DNA of 64,000 nucleotides from the NCBI GenBank assembly GCA_963751335.1, contig CAVVUB010000001.1, forward strand, positions 310,001 through 374,000. Direction: 5' to 3'. Origin of the DNA: Bog-473 sp963751335 (lineage in GTDB: Bacteria; Actinomycetota; Acidimicrobiia; Acidimicrobiales; RAAP-2). Position numbers and translations under genes: made by a program. Below, piece by piece: positions 9,588-17,566 of this stretch. The notes below the pieces were generated by a model. It was given only the letters and a program-made list of their open reading frames with translations. It had not been told where the DNA came from and ran no database searches. Within the stretch, counting starts at the first letter, position 1; each line of letters begins with the position of its first letter.

Positions 9588-10243
9588 AGGAACCCAGGGC
9601 GATTCAGATCGAGGGCCTTGACGTGCGCGAAGTCGCCGTCTCCAGTTGCCCCGGCGAAGCGACATTGCACGTGTTCGGAGACTCCTCCTACTACAGTTCG
9701 ATTCGGGATTATGACATCGAGGGAACCGAACCGATACTGGTCAAGGTCGCGACCCTCGACAGCTTGCTGTGCGACGTGCCCCAGATCGATTTCTTGAAGA
9801 TCGATGTCGAATACTTAGAAGCAGGGGTGCTAGCTGGGGCGTCGAACATGTTCTCCGAGCGCCGCGTTCGGATGGCGCTCATCGAGGTACTGGTCGACCA
9901 TGAGTGGATTGCGGGATACCTCGCTGAACGGGGCTACTCAAGCAATTTGTTCGGAATGACGATGGGTCGGTTTTGGCGGCGTCCCACCACCCTCCCGATC
10001 GCAGTGTCCAGTGGCCAAGCCGGCAACTATCTGGTCAGTCCCATCGTGTGACATAACCTTAAAGAACACGTGAGTAAAGCGGGCCAAGGCACAGGGCGCT
10101 TCGGCAATGAGCCGGAGACTTCTGTCGTTGATGTATTGAACATCGTTCGGGAGGTATACGACGGAACGCGGATTGGTCGGAGGCGGCCGAGCGCGGGAGC
10201 ACTCAATTTTTAGTTCAGAGGACGCGCGGTCGGGCATTGCTTA

Positions 10244-11861
10244 GCCCGAATCCACCGATCGGCCCCGATGTGATGGCTTCTGACCGGAACGTGTAACTCG
10301 CCTGTCTTTGCACTGCGCCAAGGCGAGGCGACGACGTGCGCAAGCACGCGTTGAATCAGAGTGTCTTGGGATCGGCGATTGCATTGGCGGCCGCGACGTG
10401 CTCGGGCCACGTCCAGACGTGTGTTCAGGTCACGAGCACGATGTTGCGGTGAGCGGTGAGGGCTTCGAGGAACGGCTCGGCCCAGGGCCAGCGTGCCGGC
10501 AGGTGCACGGTGACGCGTCGCGCTGAACGCGTCAATCGTCCCGGGAGGCTGAGGTAACGGCGGCGAAAGGTCTCGGTCGAGATCGGCGTTCCCTCGAGTC
10601 CGAGCTGGGTGCTGAAGCAGCGAGGTTGTAGGCAATAACGCCCAGGCCGAGCCAGGCCGCGTTGGCGCCGAAGCGCCCCGAGGGCAGGTGGTTGAGGCCC
10701 ACGCCGTATTTGAGGTCGCGGATGACGTTCTCGATCTCGGCGTGGCGGCGGTGGTCGGCTTCGAGCTCGAGCGTGGGGCCGGGGCGGTCGGTGATGAAGG
10801 CGTGGTAGGAGAACTCGCTGAACAAGGCCAGCTGGCTGCCCGGCGTGGGCCGCACCCGGCGGACGATGAGCCGACACGCCTCGCCCTTGGGGCCGAAAAG
10901 CTGATACGTGGTCTCGGCCACCGCGGCGCCCTCGCAGAAGTAGGCGATGGGCGTCCAGGCGGACTCGTCGATGGCCTCGATCACCTGTTTCAGGCCCGCA
11001 AAGAGCTTGGCCGTGATCGAATAGCGCACATCGGCGGCCCGACAGGCCTCGACGACCTTGTGGTTGTAGAAGCCCGAGTCGGCCCGCAGGGTGAGCGGCC
11101 CCGTGGCGCCCGCGCCACGGACCCGGTTGAAGCTCTCGGTGAGAAAGCTGGCCGCCCCGCGGCCCGAGTGAGCGTTGCCGCCGCGCAGGCGCGAGTGCAC
11201 CACCTCGCCGGAGCCGGCCATGGCGGCCACCAGCGGGTGATAGCCCCGGACCTTGGTGTGGCCGAACACGCCACCTTGCTTGGCCAGGCCGTAGGTCTCA
11301 CAGATGGTCGAGTCGACGTCGATCGTGGCCGCAGCGTGGCCCGGACCGGCTCCGGCGGCCCAGGCCCGCCCCAAGAGCTCGCCGGCCACCTTGTCGAGTT
11401 GGCGGGCGTGGCCCCAACTGAAGGAACGCAAGAACGTGCCGAGCGTCGAGGGGGCGAGCACCGCGTGGCCCAACACCGCCTCGGTGGCGCCCGAGCGCAG
11501 CACATCGGCGTCATCGATGGAGTCGCCGCCGGCCAGCGCCGAGTGGACGAGGGTCATCGCCTTGTGGCCGACATTGGCGCGTCCCGCCGCATGGCCGAGA
11601 TCGACGTACTCGTCGAAGAGCTCACGCAGCCCGAGGTGCTGGGCCAATGTCGCCGGCAACAGCAAGCCCGCGTTGGCCACCAGACGCTCGTCGTCGAAGG
11701 TCACGTCGAGACGGTCGAGATTGTGGCAAACTACGCGCATCGAAACAGTGCCTTCCGGTTGGGGGTGTGGTCGTTGTGGTAACCACCATTTTCCCCTGCA
11801 GGAAGGCACGTTTCGCGGATGCGCGACCGTGATCAGACTCTATTTTTCGGTGGATCCGGGG
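10244..11861 (-). mobile_element. IS1380-family element
   Basis: The terminal inverted repeats are CCCGAATCCACCGA at 10245-10258 and, read from the other end, CCCGGATCCACCGA at 11847-11860 (13 of 14 match). TTAG stands just outside both ends (10241-10244 and 11862-11865), as expected for a 4-bp target duplication, although the exact end base is ambiguous by one. An inner inverted pair upstream of the gene (GTGCCTTCC near 11749 and GGAAGGCAC near 11802) may be a regulatory hairpin. Confidence 0.82.
10425..11740 (-). pseudogene. IS1380-family transposase, frameshifted near the C-terminus
   Basis: The frame starts MRVVCHNLDRLDVTFDDERL and continues through ATIDVDSTICETYG, KVRGYHPLVAAMAGSG, LTLRADSGFYNHKVVEACR and HAEIENVIRDLKYGVGLNHL. 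It then leaves the family sequence at VIAYNLAA near 10625. The expected tail (FRRRYLSLPGRLTRSARRV to HRNIVLVT, stop at 10425) follows in another frame. One missing base explains it. The catalytic Asp/Glu segments precede the break, but the loss of the C-terminus probably abolishes activity. Confidence 0.85.
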
Positions 11862-11865
11862 TTAG

Positions 11866-12200
11866 TTAAGTTAGTGACTAGCCGGAACGGGTCGCCGATG
11901 GTCCCAGAAAATACCCATATCCCGCGAATAGTCAGTGGGGTTCAGTCGATCGAAGGGGTCACCGGTCAGACCTTCTGCGCGGTGATCTGCCTACGCAGGA
12001 CTTGCCTCTCGTGGTAGCCCTATACGCCAATCGGTTATACGTGTGACCCGCTAGCCCCGACCGCCGGGAGGGCGGGACACTTCGGTCCGCCGATGGGATA
12101 CTGATATTCCTACCAGTCTCGACTCATCTTGCTCGCTACGGCCATGACCCTCTTCCGTCGTCGGAGGAGCATCTGTATCGATAACGCCGAAGCGATTAGT
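11866..12200. other. no gene recognised
   Basis: This lies between the IS1380 element and the second recombinase remnant. A short GC-rich hairpin is possible around 12060-12090. No frame carries a family motif, and it is probably eroded element DNA. Confidence 0.45.
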
Positions 12201-12204
12201 AGGA

Positions 12205-12366
12205 AGATGCCCGCCAACGGGGACCACCGCAAAGCGCCGGCCGGCATGCTCGCAACCCTGGACATCGACAAGACGTGGAAGGCCGCGACAGAGGTCGAGC
12301 GACGCGTCTTGGTCGACGAGTTCATCGAGGAGGAAGTCGGGATGAAGGACTCGGGTTTTGATCGTG
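12205..12366 (+). pseudogene. serine recombinase, extreme C-terminal remnant
   Basis: About 55 residues, LATLDIDKTWKAATEVERR then VLVDEFIEEEVGMKDSGFDRVG, match the last segment of large serine recombinases: a coiled region followed by 'R.LV.EFIEE' and a closing 'SGFDRVGG'. The usual beta-strand between EFIEE and KDSGF is missing, suggesting an internal deletion. Copy 3 of the hairpin repeat starts inside its last codons, exactly as copy 2 does behind the recombinase at 4057. Confidence 0.6.
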
Positions 12367-12540
12367 TCGGAGGGCCTAAAGACGCAAAACCCGACTGGCG
12401 GCTACAACCCTGGGGCCAGGGAGAATGAGGGCCGGGCCCATCCTGGGGGTGCGATCCCTGTAACACAGCACCCTCAAACAGCATCCAAATTCTCGATGCC
12501 TGCTTGCTGTCGTTGCCTGCTGCAGTTCGGCACTTATGGG
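12364..12540 (+). repeat. hairpin-bearing repeat, copy 3
   Basis: This is nearly the same sequence as 4927-5101. It starts GTGTCGGAGGGCC, has the inverted repeat CCCTGGGGCCAGGG (12408-12421), and has the main hairpin TGGGGGTGC/GCACCCTCA (12444-12476) with one G-T pair. It runs into the last codons of the downstream regulator gene, which reads toward it. The insertion that brought it may therefore have replaced the regulator's original C-terminus. Confidence 0.8.
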
Positions 12541-13430
12541 CGTGTGGATAACTTTTCACCGATGTGTGTCTGGGTCGCAGTCCAACTTGCCAATAACCGC
12601 AGAGCGTCCTCGTCCGTCGAGCCGGGTTGCGTCGTGTAAACGATGAGCCTCATGTCATTGTCGCTTGGGACACCAAAGACCTCGTAGATGAGTTCGATGT
12701 CGCCAACGGCTGGGTGCCTGACACGCTTGGTACCGGTGTAGTGCTGTCGGACGTTGTGAGCGGCCCATCGGGTACGAAACTCGTCTCCCTGGGTGGACAG
12801 CTCCCCGACGAGGTCCGACAGCGCTTTGTCGTGAGGATCTCGACCGACCTGGGTGCGCAGTGCTGCAACGGTTTCATCGGCGACCTTGGACCAGTCCTTG
12901 TAAAAGGTCGTGGCCCTGGGGTCCAAGAAGACGAAGCGGGCGTTGTTGACGGGCCGCCGCGATGAATGGGCGAACATTTCGGAGAAGAGAGCGCGAGCAA
13001 GAGTGTTCGCTGCGACCATGTCGCCACGTCCGTTGTTGATCACGGCGGGCGTTGTGGTGATGGCGTCGAGGGTGGCCTGCAGGCTCTGACGGACGGATAC
13101 AGTCTGCACCCGCTTTCGTTGGCGAGACCTCGGGGCGGCAGCTCGGGCGAGGTCGTGAAGGTGAGCTCGCTCCGCCTCGTCCAGCTCAAGTGCACGCGAC
13201 AGCGCCTCAAGAACCTCTTCGGAGACGCCAGCCAGGTTCCCTCGCTCGAGCCGGGAGTAATACTCAACGCTCATCCCGGCCAAAGAGGCCACCTCGGTGC
13301 GGCGCAATCCGGGTACCCGTCGGTTCTTTCCAGCTGGGAGTCCGGCCCGCTGGGGAGTGATTTTTGCTCGACGGGACGTGAGGAACTCCTTGATGTCGCT
13401 GCGGAGCTCGGGAGTGTCCACGACAATCAC
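12534..13430 (-). CDS. helix-turn-helix transcriptional regulator with MmyB-like ligand domain
   Basis: The product is about 298 residues. An N-terminal XRE helix-turn-helix (RRTEVASLAGMSVEYYSRLERG, about residues 42-65) is followed by the MmyB-like PAS-type domain (QATLDAITTTPAVINNGRGD, AHNVRQHYTGTKRVRHPAVG). Such regulators often sit divergently from the oxidoreductase they control, and here an aldo/keto reductase diverges at 13554. The last residues (HIGEKLSTRP) overlap repeat copy 3 and may be secondary. The start is a GTG at 13430 or the one three codons later. Confidence 0.88.
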   Translation of the reverse strand: MIVVDTPELRSDIKEFLTSRRAKITPQRAGLPAGKNRRVPGLRRTEVASLAGMSVEYYSRLERGNLAGVSEEVLEALSRALELDEAERAHLHDLARAAAPRSRQRKRVQTVSVRQSLQATLDAITTTPAVINNGRGDMVAANTLARALFSEMFAHSSRRPVNNARFVFLDPRATTFYKDWSKVADETVAALRTQVGRDPHDKALSDLVGELSTQGDEFRTRWAAHNVRQHYTGTKRVRHPAVGDIELIYEVFGVPSDNDMRLIVYTTQPGSTDEDALRLLASWTATQTHIGEKLSTRP

Positions 13431-13445
13431 GGTACAGGCCGCCTA

Positions 13446-13455
13446 TCACGCGTGA
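13446..13455. promoter_or_regulatory. candidate operator palindrome
   Basis: TCACGCGTGA is a perfect 10-bp palindrome in the 123-bp gap between the divergent regulator and aldo/keto reductase genes. Position and symmetry fit an operator for the regulator. There is no second copy and no known consensus to support it. Confidence 0.3.
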
Positions 13456-13553
13456 GGTGCCCTGCCAGTACACCTTTCATCAGGGACTTCTCCAAGCCAT
13501 CGGGAGGAGGTTTCATGGGATGCACCACATCAACAACGACTTTGGAGTAACCA

Positions 13554-14534
13554 ATGAAGCACATCTCATTGGGGGGACTCGATGTCTCCCGAATCGGTCT
13601 GGGCGCCATGACCATGGCCGGTGTCTATACCTCTGGCGGAGGACTCGACGACGACGAGTCGATTCGTACCATCCACCGAGCGCTTGAGCTGGGCGTCACC
13701 CACATCGACACCGCCGAGGTCTATGGCCCGTTCCACAGCGAGGAGCTGGTGGGTCGGGCAATCAAGGGCCGACGCAACGAGGTGGTGGTGGCGACGAAGT
13801 TCGGCATCCTCTCTCACTCGGGACGAGAAGTTGGCGTCCCTGACAGCAGCCCCCAGAGCATCCGCATCGCAATCGAAGGTTCGCTCCAACGCCTCGGAAC
13901 CGACTACATCGACCTCTACTATCAACACCGGGTGGACCCGAGTACTCCGATAGAGGAAACCGTTGGCGTTCTGGCTGAGCTGGTCACCGAAGGCAAGGTG
14001 CGCTTCATCGGTCTGTCCGAGGCAGGCCCCGAGACGATCCGGCGTGCACACGTCATGCACCCTATCGCTGCACTTCAGACCGAGTACTCCTTGTGGACCA
14101 GGGATCCTGAGGACCATCTGCTCCCGCTACTGCGTGAACTCGGCATCGGCTTCGTGCCCTACTCGCCGCTGGGACACGGGTTCCTCACCGGCCAGATCCG
14201 CACCTTGGACGACATACCTGACGACGACTGGCGCAAGACCAACCCTCGCTTCGTGGGCGAAAACTTCGAGCGCAACCTTAGAATCGTCGAAGAGGTCGAG
14301 GCTGTGGCCACCGAGGTCGGAGGTACTCCAGCGCAGATCGCGCTTGCCTGGCTGCTCGCCCAAGGGGATGACATTGCTCCCATCCCGGGCACCCGGAGAG
14401 TGGGCCGCGTCGAGGAGAACACGGCCGCTGATGGAGTCGAGCTCAGCCAGTCGCAGATCGACCGGTTGAACAGCCTGACGCCCGCCTCCGGTGACCGACA
14501 CGACGAGGCAAACATGGCCACAATCGAGCGCTGA
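13554..14534 (+). CDS. aldo/keto reductase
   Basis: The product is 326 residues: a TIM-barrel NADPH-dependent carbonyl reductase of the AKR superfamily, acting in the cytosol. The catalytic tetrad is visible: Asp in HIDTAEVYG, Tyr in the same segment, Lys in VVATKFGI and His in LYYQHRVD. C-terminal NADPH-binding residues appear in IPGTRRVGRVEEN. The ATG follows TTTGGAG with good spacing. The physiological substrate is unknown. It is probably controlled by the divergent MmyB-type regulator, a frequent pairing. Confidence 0.92.
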   Translation: MKHISLGGLDVSRIGLGAMTMAGVYTSGGGLDDDESIRTIHRALELGVTHIDTAEVYGPFHSEELVGRAIKGRRNEVVVATKFGILSHSGREVGVPDSSPQSIRIAIEGSLQRLGTDYIDLYYQHRVDPSTPIEETVGVLAELVTEGKVRFIGLSEAGPETIRRAHVMHPIAALQTEYSLWTRDPEDHLLPLLRELGIGFVPYSPLGHGFLTGQIRTLDDIPDDDWRKTNPRFVGENFERNLRIVEEVEAVATEVGGTPAQIALAWLLAQGDDIAPIPGTRRVGRVEENTAADGVELSQSQIDRLNSLTPASGDRHDEANMATIER

Positions 14535-14577
14535 GGTTCGACCCTCACCTGCCCCCGAACGCCAATGATGTTGTGAA

Positions 14578-14790
14578 GCTCCCGTGAGGGTCCACCGCAA
14601 GGTTGGTCGTCAGTAGTTTCGGGAGCACCGGAGTTGCCGGTCTGACTTCAGATCAGGTGGACGATCAATGGCGTCCACGCCCCGTCGACCGGAGCTCCGC
14701 GCACATCAATCGCGGCGCGGCGCGCCCCGTTCCAGAGGGGTGAGTGGCCGGTCTGTTCGCAGCAGACCGACCTCACCGTCATCCTTCTCG
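14578..14790 (+). ncRNA. candidate IS110 bridge RNA region
   Basis: About 300 bp of non-coding DNA lies between the aldo/keto reductase stop and the IS110 transposase. Three nested hairpins are visible: GCTCCCG (14578-14584) with CGGGAGC (14620-14626); TGGACG (14658) with CGTCCA (14677); and a two-tier stem, GGTGAG...CTCACC (14739-14777) enclosing GGTCTG...CAGACC, with an asymmetric internal loop. IS110-group elements encode a structured bridge RNA upstream of the recombinase whose internal loops pair with target and donor DNA. The location and fold fit. The loop pairings were not resolved, and expression is inferred. Confidence 0.45.
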
Positions 14791-14838
14791 GGACGGCCGT
14801 GCCACCCCTCAACCGACTTAAGGAAAGGAAGGGATGGC

Positions 14839-15877
14839 ATGACCATCGTAGAAGCCCGCGCGCCGTCACTGGTGGCATCGACACCCACGGCGAGGTCCAC
14901 GTAGCCGCCGCCCTCGACGAGGTCGGAGGCCTGCTCGGCACCCAGTCCTTCGGGGCCGACCCCGACGGGTACTCGGCTCTGCTGACCTGGCTTGAGTCCT
15001 TCGGCTACATCAGCAAGGTCGGCGTGGAGGGGACGGGCTCCTATGGGGCCGGCCTCGCCCGCTTCCTCACCCGAGCAGGAGTCCACGTCGTCGAGGTGGA
15101 CCGCCAGAACCGCCAGGCCCGGCGCCAGGCCGGCAAGTCCGACCCCTCGACGCACTCGAGGCCGCCCGGGCGGCCCAGTCCGGCCGAGCCCATGGAACGG
15201 CGAAGAGTAGAGACGGTTCGGTCGAGGCCATCCGGGTTCTCGTCGTCGCCAAGCGCTCGGCCCGCGGGGCCCGCGTCAAGGCGCTCGGCCAGATGCGTCA
15301 CCTCACCTTCAGCGCCCCTGACCAGCTCCAGAGCAAGCTCAAGGGCCTTCCCATCGCCGCCTTCGTCGCCGCCGCGCAAGGGCTGCGCCCGACTCGCTCG
15401 CCTGACGTCGTCACTGCGGCCACCAAGGCCGCGCTCTCATCGCTGGCGCATCGCGTGTCCGATCTCGAAGAGGAGATCTCCGACCTCGACGCCATGATCA
15501 CCCCGTTGCTCAAAGACACCGCCCCCGCGCTGCTCGCCGTCTATGGCGTCGGCATCGACACTGCGGCCGCGTTGTTGGTGGCCGCCGGCGACAACCCCGA
15601 GCGCCTGCACTCAGAAGCCGCCTGGGCCCATCTGTGCGGGGTCTCACCGCTCGAGGCCTCCTCGGGCAAGGTGACGCGCCACCGCCTCAACCGCGGTGGG
15701 GACCGCCAGGCCAACCGGGCGCTGTGGCACATCGTGATCACCCGGCTCGCTTCCGATCCGAGGACCCAGGCCTACATGGAACGCCGGGTCAAAGACGGCC
15801 GCTCCAAGAGCGAGGCCATCCGCATGCTCAAGCGCTACGTCGCCCGCGAGGTCTACCGCTACTTGCCTCGCGCCTAG
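14839..15877 (+). pseudogene. IS110-family transposase (DEDD), two frameshifts
   Basis: The ATG follows AAGGAAGGG. MTIVEARAPS leads, after a shift near 14870, to GGIDTHGEVHVAAAL (Asp), VEGTGSYGAGL (Glu) and VVEVDRQNRQARRQAGKSD (Asp). A second shift near 15150 then gives LDALEAARAAQSG (Asp). The C-terminal Transposase_20 domain is intact (AVYGVGIDTAAALLVAAGD, HLCGVSPLEASSGK, RHRLNRGGDRQANRAL, with the catalytic-serine region). Both shifts are -1. IS110 enzymes are RNA-guided recombinases. This copy is inactive as read. Confidence 0.85.
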
Positions 15878-15880
15878 ATC

Positions 15881-15961
15881 CCCGGACCATGGACCTGGCT
15901 CACCGTACGCCTGTCGTCGATGAGACTGACCTGTAACCGATATGCCGGTCCATGGTCCGGG
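15881..15961. repeat. 15-bp perfect inverted repeat behind the IS110 gene
   Basis: CCCGGACCATGGACC at 15881-15895 and its exact complement at 15947-15961 are separated by 51 nt and start three bases after the transposase stop codon. The arms could form a long-loop hairpin (terminator-like but without a T-run), mark the element's right end, or be a palindromic target of the insertion. Confidence 0.7.
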
Positions 15962-16132
15962 TTACCAAATCTCAAAGACGCGTGACCTGATAAGAGCTTG
16001 CCCTCTCCAACGAGTGGCCCATCATTGGTCTGTCCGCCGTCCTCACTCCCGAAAATTCTCTCGAAAGGGGTTGACATCATCCATAGGAGCATCGGTTTGG
16101 AGTCACGTGCGTCCGCTCATCCAGCCGCGATG

Positions 16133-16594
16133 TTACAGGCGGCGGTCCAGGTATCCGAGGCTCGTCAGCGAAGCGATCGCCTGAGCTTTGTACATCAGAC
16201 CAGCAAGCGGGCGAGCCGTACAGATGAGCTCTTCGGCCTCGGTTGGCGTGAAGCCCATTGCGAGCATGATTGCAAATACTGTGCTCGGGCCTCGGTTCAC
16301 GCCCGCCGCACAGATTGCGCATACCTTCGTGTCCCGCCGCGCCAGGGCTGGCAATGCGAAAGAGAGCGACCTGGCGAACCACAGATCACCGTGGGTCACG
16401 GAATCGCCGTCATCGTGTACTCCGTTCCACATGTAGGAGATCTTTCGCTCGTCTGCCAATAGATGAGCACTAGTGAAGCCGTCGCGGCAGTCAATGACAT
16501 GAGTGATGCCTGCTGCGACTAGGTCGTCAACCTCCGCAGGAGAAGTGACCTCGCCTCCCGTCGCCAGCCGAGGGGTAACAAAGTCGAAATCCAT
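16133..16594 (-). CDS. dual-specificity protein phosphatase-like protein
   Basis: The product is 153 residues. It has the cysteine-phosphatase loop C-AAGVN-R-GPS (CX5R) in VCAICAAGVNRGPST and an upstream conserved Asp region (GVHDDGDS). The fold order (ITHVIDCRDG, then the Asp loop, then the P-loop and LICTARPLAGL) matches DSPc proteins, which dephosphorylate Tyr/Ser/Thr or small phosphorylated ligands. Ile replaces the common His before the P-loop Cys. It stands alone between the IS110 element and the toxin remnant. Confidence 0.8.
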   Translation of the reverse strand: MDFDFVTPRLATGGEVTSPAEVDDLVAAGITHVIDCRDGFTSAHLLADERKISYMWNGVHDDGDSVTHGDLWFARSLSFALPALARRDTKVCAICAAGVNRGPSTVFAIMLAMGFTPTEAEELICTARPLAGLMYKAQAIASLTSLGYLDRRL

Positions 16595-16675
16595 GGGTCA
16601 CTTATATCCGACAGATTCCAACCCCTGCCCTCGTTCGCCTGGAGACACGAAAACTCTGTGTATCGGCACGCACGA

Positions 16676-17095
16676 TCAGATCGCTTGAAGTCGATCCTCG
16701 ATCCATGATGCGAGGTCCTCGAGAGGCACTGTTCGCATCGAGGTCGCTTCAACCATCTCTGCCGTTTCAGTTCCATCGGGATCATCACCTTCGGGTGGTA
16801 CCCAGCGATACCCATTCAGAGCGGCGAAGAGGATGGCGCACAGCAACGTCGTCCGCTTGTTGCCGTCCGGCAACGCATGGTTGCTCGCCACGGCCTGCAA
16901 CAAGACCGCCGTCTTCGTCGCAAACTCGGGATACTTCTCGAAGTCACCGAAGCCGGCGCTCGGTGCCGCCAACGCTGAGCCGGCAAGGGTGTCGTTGGTG
17001 ACTGCTCGGACGGCTGCCAGTTAGGTCCCGAGCGCTTCGGCGGCCGCTCGCTAGAAATCCTCCAGGGCGACGTAAGCGATCTCCGCCCGTCGACC
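16676..17095 (-). pseudogene. Doc-type Fic toxin, two nonsense codons
   Basis: The Fic motif HALPDGNKRT is followed by LLCAILFAALNGYRW, as in Doc toxins, which phosphorylate elongation factor Tu. Reading upstream in the same frame recovers the N-terminal domain IAYVALEDF-stop-RAAAEALGT-stop-LAAVRAVTND. TAG lies at 17051-17053 and TAA at 17021-17023. Doc normally has about 60 residues before the Fic motif, so the open part alone lacks helix 1. It directly follows the partner gene at 17113. The second Fic residue pattern (D before GNKR) is Doc-like rather than HPFxxGNGR. Confidence 0.75.
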
Positions 17096-17112
17096 TGGGT
17101 CAGCAGAGTGCG

Positions 17113-17373
17113 CTACTTGGCGAGACGGTCCAGAGCAGCTTTGTTGGTCTTGCCGGCGAGCTCCAGGAGGGCCTGCACGTCTCGAGTGGTGTCCCGTCCC
17201 GCCCGCCGATCGGCAGCGATCCGGGCCACGAGGGCTTCCTCGGAGTCGTCGAGAGCGGCCTCCTCGGCCACCACATCCCGTTCGACAGCGCTGTCGGTCA
17301 CCTCTCCATTGTGCCCGCGACGCGTCTGCGGCCGTGTCATCGGGCCAGAGCCCGAGCGGTCAGGGTCGGTCAA
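17113..17373 (-). CDS. probable antitoxin partner of the Doc remnant
   Basis: The product is up to 86 residues, mostly charged and probably helical (SEEALVARIAADRRAGRD, then TTRDVQALLELAGKTNKAAL), and ends just before the Doc frame. Position and size fit the antitoxin of a toxin-antitoxin operon, but I do not recognise a Phd or AbrB signature. The TTG start at 17373 overlaps the stop of the preceding small frame. The internal ATG at 17340 or GTG at about 17301 are alternatives. Confidence 0.5.
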   Translation of the reverse strand: MTDPDRSGSGPMTRPQTRRGHNGEVTDSAVERDVVAEEAALDDSEEALVARIAADRRAGRDTTRDVQALLELAGKTNKAALDRLAK

Positions 17374-17546
17374 GGCCGGCGCAGCCGCCCGCTCAATTCT
17401 TTTGCTAGACCCTCAACCCGCTTCGTCAGTAGGCCGACGAGTTCGGCGAGATCTGGAACGTCGGGAATGGGACTCTGCACCCGAATCGTCTCGGCCACGT
17501 CTTGAATCTTGCGGCAGTCTTCGATGATCTTCTGCGTCGATGGCAC
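17370..17546 (-). CDS. small hypothetical protein upstream of the antitoxin-like gene
   Basis: A GTG-started frame of 58 residues (PSTQKIIEDCRKIQDVAET through LAELVGLLTKRVEGLAKEL) looks like an amphipathic helical protein. Its TGA overlaps the TTG start of the next gene (TTGA), suggesting translational coupling into the same small operon. It is short and not recognised, so it could be spurious. Confidence 0.35.
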   Translation of the reverse strand: MPSTQKIIEDCRKIQDVAETIRVQSPIPDVPDLAELVGLLTKRVEGLAKELSGRLRRP

Positions 17547-17566
17547 ACGCTGAAGCTACCTGGCCC

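Larger units (their letters stand above)
7896..10051 (+). pseudogene. FkbM family methyltransferase, interrupted by an IS element
   Basis: The 5' part (7896-8280) holds the SAM motif VVDVGANGGLYSALAL and VIAVEPNPALAERLN. The 3' part (9588-10051) holds VREVAVSS, VKVATLDSLL, IDFLKIDVEYLEAGVL and a C-terminal strand. Joining base 8280 to base 9588 keeps the frame and gives 849 nt (282 residues plus stop), the usual FkbM length. FkbM enzymes O-methylate sugars or similar hydroxyls. The IS3 element at 8281-9587 is the only lesion I see. The start codon is uncertain (TTG at 7896). Confidence 0.85.

Noticed and set aside
8277..9592. Target-site duplication for the IS3 element in the FkbM gene
   Set aside because: Flanks read TGA and AGG; no 3- or 4-bp match at any plausible end position.
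12110..12559. 150-codon minus-strand frame with a hydrophobic segment
   Set aside because: It runs antisense through the recombinase remnant and repeat copy 3; the hydrophobic stretch is not conserved in the other repeat copies.
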